From assembly GCA_020747065.1 (NCBI GenBank), contig JAGMVK010000011.1, positions 1,364,001 through 1,428,000 on the forward strand: a stretch of DNA of 64,000 nucleotides, given 5' to 3'. Below the pieces are notes generated by a model. It saw nothing but the letters and a program-made list of their open reading frames with translations, had not been told where the DNA came from and did not search any database. Positions 41,722-52,376 of the stretch are shown one piece after another; position 1 is the stretch's first letter; every line of letters starts with the position of its first letter. This DNA is from Cadophora sp. MPI-SDFR-AT-0126 (lineage: Eukaryota > Ascomycota > Leotiomycetes > Helotiales > Ploettnerulaceae). A program made the position numbers and the translations under genes.

Positions 41722-44700
41722 ATGGAAGCGCTCGCAGCCTTGAGCGTTGCAGCGGCTGTGATCCAATTTTTGGACTTCAGTAGTAAGCTGGTTTCGAAGG
41801 GCCAGCAGCTCCACAGCTCTACGAATGGAGCTTTGATTGAAAATACCGAGCTAGAAGAGGCGGCGAGGAGATTGAAGGGCTTGACGGAACCGTTGCAGAC
41901 TTCAGAAGGAGACGAAGCCATCGCTGCTATTTGCAAGTCTTGTAAGTCAAGCACATTCTTGGTCCTGGAAGGATACATTTGAGCTGTTCCACATCAGCTC
42001 GCTCCCTACTTTCGTAGACTTTATACAGTACAGTGAACGAAAAGTCAAAACTGTTCAAAATCTGCATTAGTGAAGGAGATATCGGTACCCATCACACCCA
42101 GAAGGCGCAAATGTTCTGATCATTTTCAGGTGTCAAAATTTCTAGCGATCTCATTACACGCCTTACGAATCTTCAGGTGTCAACTACACTGCCTCGTAAG
42201 CGGTGGAAGAGTTTTCGGCAGGCGCTCAAAAGTGTATGGACGAGGGGTGAGATCAAGGAGACAAAAAAACACCTTGAGAGTTTAAAAATAGAGCTGATAG
42301 CACATGTTACCGTCAATGTAAGGCAAGTACAATCTTTTCTTCATGTTTCAGAGTCCGTTATTAATTTGTTGCATTTAGAGACAAAGTAACGACTGCATAT
42401 ATCCAACAGGACGCTCGATTCAATACCTTAGATACTGCCACCCGACAAATTATGGAGTCTTTACTGGATCTACCAAACACCGTCCGTACCGACATAGACA
42501 ATCAATTTCAGCAACTCGCAAGATCCGAACACTTGGAGCACAGCAAAACTCGTGCGGTCTTCATGGATCACACGAAGACTCAGCTTGATAGTCGTGTTTG
42601 CCATTCTATTATTGAGAGCCTACACTTCCCAACAAGAACTGTACGCCACGAAACAATCCCCGAGGCACACAAGCGGACCTTTGAATGGATATTCAGAGAC
42701 CCCGTTATCGACGGAAAGCCATGGAGCAACTTTGTAGACTGGTTAAAGTCTGGAGATGGAATCTACTGGATTAATGGAAAGGCTGGATCGGGCAAATCGA
42801 CGCTCATGAAGTTCATCGTGGATCATGACCAGACTAGCGAGCTTCTCGGTGTGTGGGCTCAAGGTACCAGCCTAGAGACACCGTCATTCTTCTTCTGGAA
42901 GCATGGACATGAGGACCAACGATCACAGGAAGGGCTTCTACGCTCACTGCTCTATGATGTTTTGCGAAAATGTCCAGCGCTCGTTCCCAGTGTGTTCCCT
43001 GATGTTTGGGAAAGAAATTTTAAGTTGACGTCGCAAAACGTCTCACCCGTCCTCAGCACATGGACTTTGACAAAATTGAAGCATGCTTTTGCCCGTCTAG
43101 TAACTTGCAAGACGATCCGCATAAGCTTCTTCCTTGATGGCCTCGACGAATACGAAGGTGACCACGTTGAACTTGCCGAGTACTTTGGCCAGCTTGCTTG
43201 CTCTGATCATGTCAAGTTATGCGTCTCAAGTCGCCCATGGCCACCTTTTCAAGATGCATTCCAAAACTGCCGTGGACTGAAGCTGCAGGACCTTACGAGT
43301 GGCGATATCAAGCAATATGTTGAGGACAAAATTAACGAAAACGCGAATATGGCGTTGTTGAAGCGAAGGATGCCTGTGAGATCGAATTTTTTTGTCGATA
43401 ATCTGATATGGAAAGCTGAAGGAGTGTTTCTCTGGGTTACACTGGTCGTCAAATCATTGTTGAAAGGGCTCAGTCACAGAAATGACCTTGAAACATTGGA
43501 GAAGAGGCTAGATTCTATGCCACCCGATCTTGAAAATCTGTACAGCCACATGCTCTCTTCAATAGACTCTCACGATATGGAGAAAGGCTCAAAGCTATTC
43601 CAACTTTTCGAGGCCTGTGATTCGGACAAGGATCTACAGTTAATCTACGTTGCGTTGAATGGAGCCACAGCAGAAGCGCTGAGCTCACCTCTGGCGATGT
43701 CAGAGCACAAATCTGAAGAATTACAGCAGGCTCAATTTGACTCCATGTTTGAGGAAATGAATATCATTTTACAAGCATGTTGCGGTGGCATGATCGAAGT
43801 CACTATTCTGGACGACGAGATATACAAATCCTGGAGACAGGGGCGCCTCTCCTATATTCACCGAACAGTCTCGGACTTCCTATCGAAACCTGAGATATGG
43901 AATGAGATATTGAGGCACACCTCAAATGCCAGCTGGTTCCCTCAGAAATCTTTGCTCAGTTCTAGTGTGATATGCTTGGAAAACTTCATTCTCCCTGGAC
44001 TTGAAGCTCGGAAAGAGTCAGTGTATTATGTGGAGTATCAATGGGCGTGTTTTTGCGATCACGCAAGTGATTTCGCGATACGAGGAGTGGTGTCGGACGA
44101 CGACTGCACAAATTTAACTGAAGATTTCGATAGAGCTGCTACAAATGTCGCGCACAGTTGCTTTTGGAATCAAAGCGATGCCAAAACCAAGTTCAACCAC
44201 TGGTCTAATTATATAACTCAGCCAACTCTACCTCGACAAGACTTTTTGTCATTGACAGCGGACTGTGGATTGTGGTTTTATGTCAAACATCGCTTGAAAG
44301 AAGATCCTTCGCTGGTGGCGCACAGGCTGGAGGTTCCATTGCTTGCTCACTCCCTTTTACGATTTGAATCGTCGATACTTTATACAGAATTGTTTTTCAT
44401 GACTGCAAGCGTCATATTATCTTTCTCCGCAGATCCCAATGAGGTTTTCCGAGGTCATTCGTGTTGGCAATATTGGGTGACTATTCTGCACACGAAAGGC
44501 CAAGTATTAGGCCCCAGATATGACCACAATTTCAAGGCGATTACTGTGGAGATGCTTAGAGCCGGTGCAGATCTTACTTTAGGGTGTTTGAAAGGCAGAA
44601 CGGCTTTGCGGGACTTATATCGAGAATTATGGACAGAGGATGGTTTCAGAGATCGTTACGTGTTTATTTTCATTCAAATGCATCATCTGGTAGATCACTC

Positions 44701-45013
44701 CGAAGAAGCATGGAGAGACTCGAATCAGAATGACAAATTTTGTCGACACGAGCGAGTTCTGTTTGCGGAAAGAGAAAACCTCCCTTTTGGAGAACGGCAT
44801 TGTTTGAAAGCAGTGATCGAAGATGCGTTCCGGGAGAGAGACCCAGAAGGCGCAGATGAGATCTTGCAGCTCATCGAGGAACTGGAGGCATGTTCTACAC
44901 TCCAAGCCCTCAAGTATTCAACTAATTGTGCTTAGGCTAAAGAAGCTTCCGAGGAGTGTGAAGTTCCAATCAGAGAGAGGAAGCGGAAGAGGCTTGAAGA
45001 GGATGTTGAATAG
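41722..45013 (+). CDS. NACHT-domain NLR-like protein
   Basis: Four exons proposed (41722-41941, 42130-42326, 42410-44887, 44936-45013), 990 residues. The N terminus (MEALAALSVAAAVIQFLDFS, then helices up to about residue 140) is the helical domain common in fungal STAND proteins. NACHT follows: Walker A GIYWINGKAGSGKST at about 262, Walker B ISFFLDGLDEYEGD at about 375, then SSRPWPPFQDAF. The C-terminal third has the all-helical region often found after NACHT in fungi (WRQGRLSYIHRTVSDFL); no WD or ankyrin repeats. Such proteins act in non-self recognition and programmed cell death. The last intron (44888-44935, 48 nt) would be GC-AG; skipping it gives an earlier stop at 44935. The spliced form ends in a basic tail RKRKRLEEDVE. 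Confidence 0.82.
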
Positions 45014-45100
45014 AATTATCTTCGTGTCGAGGATTGGGAAGCGGAAGAGGCTTGAAGAGGATGTTGAATAGAATTATCTTTGTGTCGAGGATTGGGAAGC
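44979..45100 (+). repeat. 58-bp tandem duplication at the NLR 3' end
   Basis: Unit 44979-45036 is followed directly by 45037-45094, with one difference (C at 45023, T at 45081), and the first six bases of a third copy. The first copy includes the final codons and stop of the NLR gene in the spliced model. 58 is not a multiple of three, but the duplicated copy lies after the stop. Confidence 0.9.
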
Positions 45101-45693
45101 TGCAGACGAAACCTGAAATGCAATAGTTGTTTTCAGGGTGTTTTCTTATGTGAGCAGTAGCGGATGATGTAAAGACCTCGGTGAGTGTTGTCCGTGTTAA
45201 GGGCTGTGATTGACATTTATGGTCGCAGATGTGGTGTTTTCTAGACTAGTTCAGAATTGATCGTCATTTTTGGTACACTAACCCCTCGAATGCCTCATTA
45301 GAATATAATCAGTGTCCTTGTAATGTGTCAAGAGTCACATTCCTAGAGCAAGCTGGACACTTCTCTAGTGGTGTTTTTCGACGGAGTTTAATGCTCACTG
45401 GATGGATGAGCAAGCGGCATGTAGCGTTGGAACCAAAAAGAAGTTTGTGATCTCAAACTTCTGGTGGAAACTTATGGACCTGTAAGCTCCTTAAACGAAC
45501 ATCGTTCGTCCTCCTCACTTTGTTGACTTCGGTTCGGGTAGTCATCAGGACAGGGGGGCTTTAGCGTATCACGGCTCGGAGAAACATGAGCCGGCGGGGT
45601 CAAGACGCAAACAGGTCTCTGCCTTCCAGCTCTCAACTTCAAAACAACGCTGAGGCTTCGATTTGAACGCAAATTACACGGTACATCGTAGAA
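45101..45693. other. Intergenic region, nothing called
   Basis: NLR 3' flank and promoter of the UCH gene. No coding evidence. Confidence 0.5.
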
Positions 45694-46590
45694 ATGGCAG
45701 AAGCTCAGACTCACGATGATCCTGATGTCCCCAAAGGCCGCAAGGCTTTCGTTCCTCTAGGTAAGCAACAAGCTCGAATCTGCGAAGCTACAGCTCTGTA
45801 CTGCTCAGTGCTACACCTCGATCATTTACCAACGATAGTCCATAGAGAACAACCCCGAAGTCATGTCCGCTCTAGTCCACAAGCTTGGCCTCTCACCTAC
45901 TCTCTTTCCACGATGTCTTCAGTATCGACGACCCAGATCTACTCTCCTTCATTCCTCGTCCTGCAAATGCTCTTCTCCTCGTCTTCCCAGTCAGCAAATC
46001 CTACGAGAGGTTCCGCGTACAAGAAGATGGAAGCAAGTCTGAATATGAAGGCAAAGGGGAAGGGGAGCCGGTTATTTGGTATAAGCAGACGATCAGAAAT
46101 GCTTGTGGATTGATTGGGATATTGCATGCTGTGAGCAACGGAAGCTCGAGAGAGTTTATTCGTAAGGAGAATCGGCGAATCGTGAGACCTCTGCTGATGG
46201 TTGATAGAACCTGGTTCAGACCTCGAGAAACTGGTCAAAGATGCTACGCCGCTGGGACCCATTGAGCGGGCAGATTTGCTGTACAATTCCCAGGCGTTGG
46301 AGAGTGCCCACCAGAGTGCCGCCAGCCAAGGACAAAGCGCTACGCCAGATGCCGATGATAATATTGACTTACATTACGTATGTTTCGTCAAGGATGAGAA
46401 GAATCACCTGTGGGAGATGGACGGACGGAGAAAGGGGCCACTGGACAGAGGAGTTCTTGGCGACGGCGAGGATGTGCTGAGCGAGAAGGCTTTGGATATG
46501 GGGCCCAGACAGTTCTTGAAAAGAGAAGCAGAGGCTGAAGGCGGAGAGCTAAGGTTCAGTCTGATATCTTTGGCACCTAGCCTGGACTGA
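45694..46590 (+). CDS. YUH1: Ubiquitin C-terminal hydrolase (UCH), with a frameshift
   Basis: Three exons (45694-45760, 45846-46161, 46208-46590) for a family-C12 cysteine protease of about 255 residues that trims ubiquitin C termini. Seen: KAFVPLENNPEVMSALVHKL at the start, then FHDVFSIDDPDLLSFIPRP, the catalytic Cys in IRNACGLIGILHAVSNG, the catalytic His in NIDLHYVCFVK, and the Asp in LWEMDGRRKGPLDRG. Between LGLSPTL and FHDVFS (about 45895-45908) the frame moves by one: the DNA reads CCTACTCTCTTTCCAC, where one more CT would restore Pro-Thr-Leu-Ser-Phe-His. No intron explains it without removing conserved residues. A dinucleotide slip or assembly error is likely; total exon length is two bases short of a multiple of three. 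Confidence 0.8.
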
Positions 46591-46935
46591 GTGTATACCT
46601 GAAGCTATGGCTGCATCTCTGGCGTTTGGGTGCATGAACATTTGAAGCTCAAAGCTCAACTTTGGAATGGATATGGGGTAACTCATTGCTAATATTATCA
46701 CATAGAATCCAATAAATGGGGATTTGCCGAGACTTCATTCTTGTAAGCTTCAGAGACTGACGCTTGATTATCCCATCAACCAAAGTTCTCAGAAATCTCG
46801 TAGGAACTACTTTCTTCACAAGGCTGAGAAGCAAGGCTGACATCCCACTAAATTAGCGCTAAATCAACATCGTCACCAAAGCAAAGGTGACCTGACATTA
46901 CGAAATTTTTCACTCGCACAACACTCAACTCACCT
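46591..46935. other. Intergenic region, nothing called
   Basis: Sits between the UCH gene and the PNPO gene, both on the plus strand. It holds the UCH 3' flank and the PNPO promoter. Confidence 0.5.
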
Positions 46936-47744
46936 ATGCGTCTGACACCAAGTCTATTCTACCGCCCAAACCTCATGAGAATGGCTCTCCATCCACCACA
47001 GAACACATCAAAGCTGATCTGTAAATTCCCCACTTCATTGACCCCTCCTCAAGTGGGTCAATAGCTAACAGCCTTGCAGTCGCACCAGCAAACGACAAAA
47101 CCAACTCCCAAGCGGAGCAGTACACCAAAGGCGCTCTCGAAAAAGATCAACTAGACCCCGTATCGCCTTTCACACAATTTCATACCTGGTTCACGCACGC
47201 GCAAGCCAATGGCGTGCATCAACCCGAGACCGTGTGCCTTTCCACAGCCTCATTACCCTCTGGTCGTGTGAGCTCCCGAATGGTATACCTGAAAGAGCTC
47301 GATACGGCTGGATTTGTGATCTATTCGAATTTCGGCACAAGTAAGAAAGCGAAGGATATCGAGAGCAATAAATGGGCGAGCTTGACATTCTGGTGGAGGG
47401 AACTGGAAAGACAAGTTCGCGTGGAGGGTAAAGTCGAGAGATTGACAAGCGAAGAAAGCCAAGTGTATTTCGATACGAGGATTCGGGGGAGTAGAGTAGG
47501 TGCATGGGCGAGTAGGCAGAGTCAGGTTTTGGAGGGGAGGGAACAACTGGAGGGATGGGTGAAGGAGACTGAACAGAAGTTTGAAGGGAAAGAGAAGATT
47601 CCTGTCCCAGAGTTTTGGGGAGGTTTGAGGATTAAGCCGGAGATGGTGGAGTTTTGGCAGGGGAGGGAAAGCAGGTTGCATGATCGCTTCCAGTATACTA
47701 AATTGGAAGAGGGCGGTTGGAAGATTGATAGGCTGAGTCCATAA
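46936..47744 (+). CDS. PDX3: Pyridoxamine 5'-phosphate oxidase
   Basis: Two exons (46936-47020, 47080-47744), 249 residues. The FMN enzyme makes pyridoxal 5'-phosphate from pyridoxamine or pyridoxine phosphate. Seen: DPVSPFTQFHTWFTHAQ, the FMN-binding VSSRMVYLKELDTAGFVIYS, SNKWASLTFWW, VRVEGKVERL and the C-terminal dimer signature WGGLRIKPEMVEFWQGRESRLHDR. The first exon (MRLTPSLFYRPNLMRMALHP) could be a weak mitochondrial signal, or translation may begin at an internal Met. The intron is 59 nt with donor GTAAAT. Length matches fungal Pdx3. Confidence 0.93.
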
Positions 47745-49415
47745 GTGGTAAGATCCTAAGATATTCGAAGCTACTCGACTCAATCTTCTTTTACCAAAGT
47801 CAAAATCATTGATAGTATTGTTCCCTTTTCGACTGCCGCAAGTCAAAGTAAGCTTACTCGGAATTGGATATGGAAGCTGTCCGAGAAACCAAACACTGAT
47901 CTCGCGAATACATTTTCATACCAGGATAGTTAGAGTCCGTCACATACGACCATAGAATCAAAGTGGAGGTAGTCTTAGTGCCAGCTAGCTACTGTTGCTC
48001 AGGAAAACTTACGGAATTGGCCGCGTAGCTAAATTCTGATAGTACTCAAAGGATCAGCAAAGCGGAGCTCCGATTTCATTCCAGCGACAGTAAGATCAAA
48101 TGATTCCCGGCAAATCCTGCAATATCCTCCACCGAAAACAACTAATGCCCAACTTAATTTGGTCACGTATCAGTAGGCATGGCGGTAATCCATGGACCGA
48201 TGTCACCAAAGACTGCAACGCCAGCCGCAAGGACATTCAACCCCGTCGCAGAGAGAGTATCTTTGGCTACCGCCTCGCATGCGAGTCTCAAGGCTGGAAT
48301 CGATGTTCATAAGTGGATGGGCTTCTATGTTTGGGAAGAAATGCAATTAGCAGCAGTTATTGCAAGTGTTCTATGGGAAGCCATGCAGGCTAGAGATTCT
48401 CAAGCATAGCTATCATTGCGTCTCCTAGTTTACTGCATGTACGGAATCGAAGTAGTGAAAGATGAAGGATGAAGGATGGAAAGCCGGACTCACTGGTTGA
48501 GATGTCGTCATGATACTGCTTGAATTGGTGACAGGTGTTGCCATGAACTCTTGTGGCGGAGTTTCCTTGGTTATGACGGTAGGCATTGTGACAAACACGT
48601 CGTACTTGAATCACTGATATGGTGTTTGGTGAAGTGAGCGGATAAAAGAGATGATCGTAATTAAGCAATTGGCGAATTAAGAAGAACATGGTAGCTGATC
48701 CCATTAAATGCTCTTTTTAATTACAGGTCGTCCTCGTCTGACTCATTCATGCTTTGCTCATTGTACGTTGGCACTTGTGTACAAGTGTTTTGTTTGCAGC
48801 TTCCTCATCAGCCTTATCACGTCTACAAGAACCGAAAATGAAGCAATTGATCAGACTAGCCTGTTGATGACTTCTTAGGGATTTGCTCGCTCGTCTCCAC
48901 GCTAGTAGTCAAACATGAACAACTAGCCACAACAAAGCTTCAAAGAGAAACAAGATTTCGTAATATTGACTTCCATACTGGTAAGCGAGTCAGAGTAGAT
49001 AGACAAACGGCTTTTGAAGGTATAATATTGGTCCGAGACAAAAATCATAATTTGCACAAATCATTGTCAGTGTATAGGAGTACTTTTTAAAACGCAAAGA
49101 ATAGACCTTGAACACAGAACTTGATAGCCGTCGAATAGTTGATACTGGAGATCCACTTGAATCCGTCGGCAAGACTTCGGCACATTTGACTTCTGCCCCT
49201 CCTTGGGCACAAGCGGACAGATAATTCACGACCTCGCAACATCCTACCCCTGTTTGATCTTGAATACCAAATCTCTCGCTCTTTACCTCTTGAATAAGAT
49301 CTTTTCCTCGGAATTTCTTAAAATCCCCCTCGATCCCATAGTTCTGACAATCACAGCCTTCATTCATTCACAAAATCTGCCGCTCACCTGCCATCCACCA
49401 AGCGGCAAGGCCAAG
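47745..49415. other. Intergenic region with one doubtful small ORF
   Basis: About 1.7 kb without a convincing gene. A plus-strand frame from 48179 to 48409 (76 codons, containing HKWMGFYVWEEMQLAAVIAS) has some protein-like composition and an AG just upstream, but no family match; it may be a relic. The repeated phrase GATGAAGGATGAAGGATGG lies at about 48461. Confidence 0.4.
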
Positions 49416-50040
49416 ATGGTACTCAAAGGCATCTCACCTCTCATCTCCCCATCTCTCTTGAAGATATTGGCGGAAATGGGACATGGTGATGAGATTGTAC
49501 TTGCCGACGCGCATTTTCCAAGTCATTCCATTTGTGGGCCGAATGTGCCTGTTGTGAGAGCCGATGGTAAGTCTTTTTACCCCCAATATGAGATATACAA
49601 GTTGTCTGAATGAGGAGAAATATGTGCTTAATTTGATGTGTGAAATGAATTGCAGATTGTGTGCTAAGAATACGACAGGCATATCAGCATCATCTCTCCT
49701 CGCAGCAATCATCCCATTATTCGAGCTTGACACCTACGGCGAAACACCAGTCATGATGATGGAAGGTACGATTCCTTTCCTAATTCCTCAGTACCTCCTA
49801 GAGCCCAAACCCTTATTAACCAACACACCAAAAGTCGTACCAGGCGACACCTCCGACCCCGAAGTGGAAGTCTCCTTCAAAGCCTCACTAGCAGCAGGCT
49901 ACACAGGCGATATTCTGAAAATCGAGCGCTTCGCATTCTACGAGCGAGTCAAGCAGAAAGCTTTTGCAATCGTGGTTACAGGTGAGACGAGGAAATATGG
50001 GAATGTGATTCTGAAGAAGGGCGTTACGCCCATTGCCTAG
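49416..50040 (+). CDS. Fucose mutarotase / RbsD-FucU family protein
   Basis: Three exons (49416-49566, 49679-49765, 49835-50040) close to 147 residues. The RbsD/FucU fold interconverts anomers of fucose or ribose. Family residues: [27 protein letters not shown], cut here as [20 protein letters not shown] with the His and Asp of the active site; [20 protein letters not shown] across the first splice; PVMMMEVVPGD across the second; and the C-terminal [20 protein letters not shown] with the Tyr/Asn pair. The first intron's acceptor is CGACAG (49678); the nearer TTGCAG would break the frame. Introns are 112 and 69 nt. Cytosolic. Sugar specificity is inferred from the FucU-like C terminus. Confidence 0.88.
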
Positions 50041-51270
50041 GAAATGAGTGATGGATCATGTGGGGTTCGCTGCGCCACCAATTCTTGGGCAGGACGAGGA
50101 GGAGAATGAGTCAAAAATTGAAGGCGATATATCTATTGAGATATCTACAGGGCTGGTACATACGATCATAGACTGAGGAAACCTGGGTAGAATTCTCTGT
50201 CTACTACCAGTATCTAATGAATACCTTCTAGCTCCTAATAATGCTCTCCGACTGAAAAATAGTAAAGCACGAACCCTAGCCAGTGACAGTGGACGAAGTT
50301 CCTAAACTCAAGACAGACGATCCGTTCGTCGAGGTTGCTAAGTTGAAAACCAATCCCAAGAACCTCATAATTCGAAGAGAGTGTGGGGGTGACATTCGGA
50401 ACAAAGCGTCTTACTTGCACGCTTGAGAAAGAACACGAAGACCAAGGGGGAGCTGACGATACTGGCGTCGTCACTGGAATGAACCCTGAGGTAGATGGCG
50501 GAATCAGAGTTCTACCTTTTCCATCAGATGACTGGGTCTACAATATCAAGCCGGCGCTTTGGGCACCCTATTTACACTATGGAACCTGATCCCGTTTTAA
50601 TTCCGGAGAATGCCCCCAGCTACAGCGTGAAAGAGTGTTTTTTGATATCTACTTGCGGATGAAGCGTGAGAGATAAGCGAGAATTGGACGTGTTCAGGAT
50701 CAGATGTGAGGGCGCACCAGTCTTATTGTACGTCATGGATAGCCAAGAGAGAGAGACTCGCTTAGTATGTACTGTAGAGAAAGAGCAGACTCGTTTTTGG
50801 GGAAACCTCCAGTACGTTACTGCGGAGTCAGTGGCAATTAAAGAGATACATATAAATCTGACGTGCAACGATTAGTCACCTGTCTCTTCCTTACTAGCTG
50901 CATGAAATTCCACTTTTCAAGAAGCTCTAACAGAAATTATCTTATAAGTTGCTAGCTGATTGATAGAATCTTTCGCATTTAAGTTGCGATAGTTCGGGAA
51001 ACCAAGGACGCGCTTTCCGAATGCAGAACAAGAAAGTATCGACGGATTGCAGTCAAGTACTCTTGCCTTCACTACTCGACATGGAAGCTACTTCCTTCTC
51101 TTGTTAGCTTCCAATCACTGCTCGGTGTTTTAGGAGCAGCTTCTTTCTCAGTTCTTCTTCTTCTTCTTCTTCCTCCCTTCATCCACAATCAACATCAACT
51201 TTCAGCCATCAATATCCAACCATCAACATCCAACCTCTGTACCCCATTGTAGTTATCACACTAAGAACCT
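50041..51270. other. Intergenic region with possible gene remnants
   Basis: No intact gene. Two plus-strand open segments, around 50281-50589 and 50660-50875, have protein-like composition and share a similar phrase (RLTCTLEKEHED and RLVCTVEKEQTR), but no ATG-led model with good splice sites emerges. A (TTC)7 run at 51152-51172 and a CAACATC-rich string follow. They could be remains of a decayed gene. Confidence 0.35.
51152..51172 (+). repeat. (TTC)7 microsatellite
   Basis: Seven TTC units in a pyrimidine-rich stretch, followed by loosely repeated CATCAACATCCAACC strings up to about 51237. Simple sequence; could be polymorphic. Confidence 0.85.
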
Positions 51271-51550
51271 ACTCAGTGGCCGCGCTGATGCCTTTTTCCC
51301 AATCTCTCTGGGTCTTCCTACCCAGTACTACCACTGCACCAATGGTCGAACATCCATCCCTCCCTTGAATCCAGACACGTTCATAGGGCTTCTTTTGAAC
51401 ATGGTGGAACATACCTGCATCTTTGTAATGTGTTCATCGACTCTCGATACCAGGCTGCGCCGCTTACCACCTGGAGGATATTGGGTAGCGTTGCTGATAC
51501 CTCTCTACTAGATAGTTGACAACGTTCTCCTTCACATACCCGTTCCATCC

Positions 51551-52376
51551 TCAATGACCGTGACCACTATTTACCAGCTCAATCATTATCCCTGCAACCC
51601 TTTGCTTTGCGGCGTATCTTGTACCCTTCCTGGCAACTCGGTCGGCTCTGGAATTCCCTTTAATGCCGGAGTGTCCAATAACGTACCGTAACTCAACAAC
51701 GATACCCAGGGCTACCAATTCGTGCGTCGCCATCATACTTGGTCCGACCAATCTCTCTCCATCCGGAAGTCCTTTAATCCTATTCAAAGAATATTGAAAT
51801 CTTCGGAAGTAATCCAGAGCATTCTGAGAATCCGAATAGATACAAACATCGCTCGGCCGCTGTCCGATCCCCATATCTCGAGCTTCCTTCCATGCAATCT
51901 CGAGGTCCATGCAATCTCGAGGGCTTTTGAAATTGCGTAGATTTCAAGCACGTTGGGATTCACGGATCCGCAAACGCGATATGAGAATTCGGTCCATGAT
52001 GACTCGGTAGCGGATTAAACCACCCCTATCCCACAGCTTCCATTTTCAAGGCGAGAGCCATCAGCCCAGTATACCGCTCTTGAATGCTCAGTAAGGTTGA
52101 GACCTTCAAGCGCCCTTCTTTGAGTGCGGTTTCTCGTGGGTGAGTGATGATCACGCCCTCGAACAAAGTAATCTTCAATCCTTGACGAATTCTACTCCGC
52201 TCGGATTGCAGACGCTCCTGTCCGCCACTGCGAGACAAATTTCGCTTTGCTCGAGCTTCTGTTGCGGTGCAGGACTCACAGCCTTGACAGAGTGGAAGAT
52301 TGTGCTTCTGTAGGAGGGCTTGTTGTCGTTCGTGTTCCCGCCGGGCTTTGCGAGCGATTTGAGAGGGCCGGACCAT
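51551..52376 (-). pseudogene. Broken RNase H-domain gene, retroelement-like
   Basis: The DEDD residues of a type-I RNase H fold can be followed across frames: VYWADGSRLENGSCG (first Asp), VLEIYAISKALEIAW (Glu), CIYSDSQNALDYF (Asp), GHSGIKGNSRADRVA (His and last Asp). It is the type found at the end of non-LTR retrotransposon proteins and in fungal stand-alone RNase H genes. The frame is broken by an in-frame TAA at 52017-52015, by a frame change near 52080-52100, and by a 17-bp duplication at 51889-51922. An N-terminal open part (52376-52026) has a Cys motif (LCQGCESC). More decayed coding may run down to about 51270. No intact protein is possible as read. Confidence 0.65.
51889..51922. repeat. 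Perfect 17-bp tandem duplication
   Basis: TCCATGCAATCTCGAGG occurs twice in direct succession (51889-51905, 51906-51922). It lies within the RNase H coding region, just after the conserved Ala-Leu-Glu-Ile-Ala-Trp codons, and shifts the frame. Confidence 0.95.

Noticed and set aside
41942..42129. An additional exon in the long first intron of the NLR gene
   Set aside because: The flanking exons join in phase to a continuous helical domain and the 188-nt intron shows no protein-like segment.
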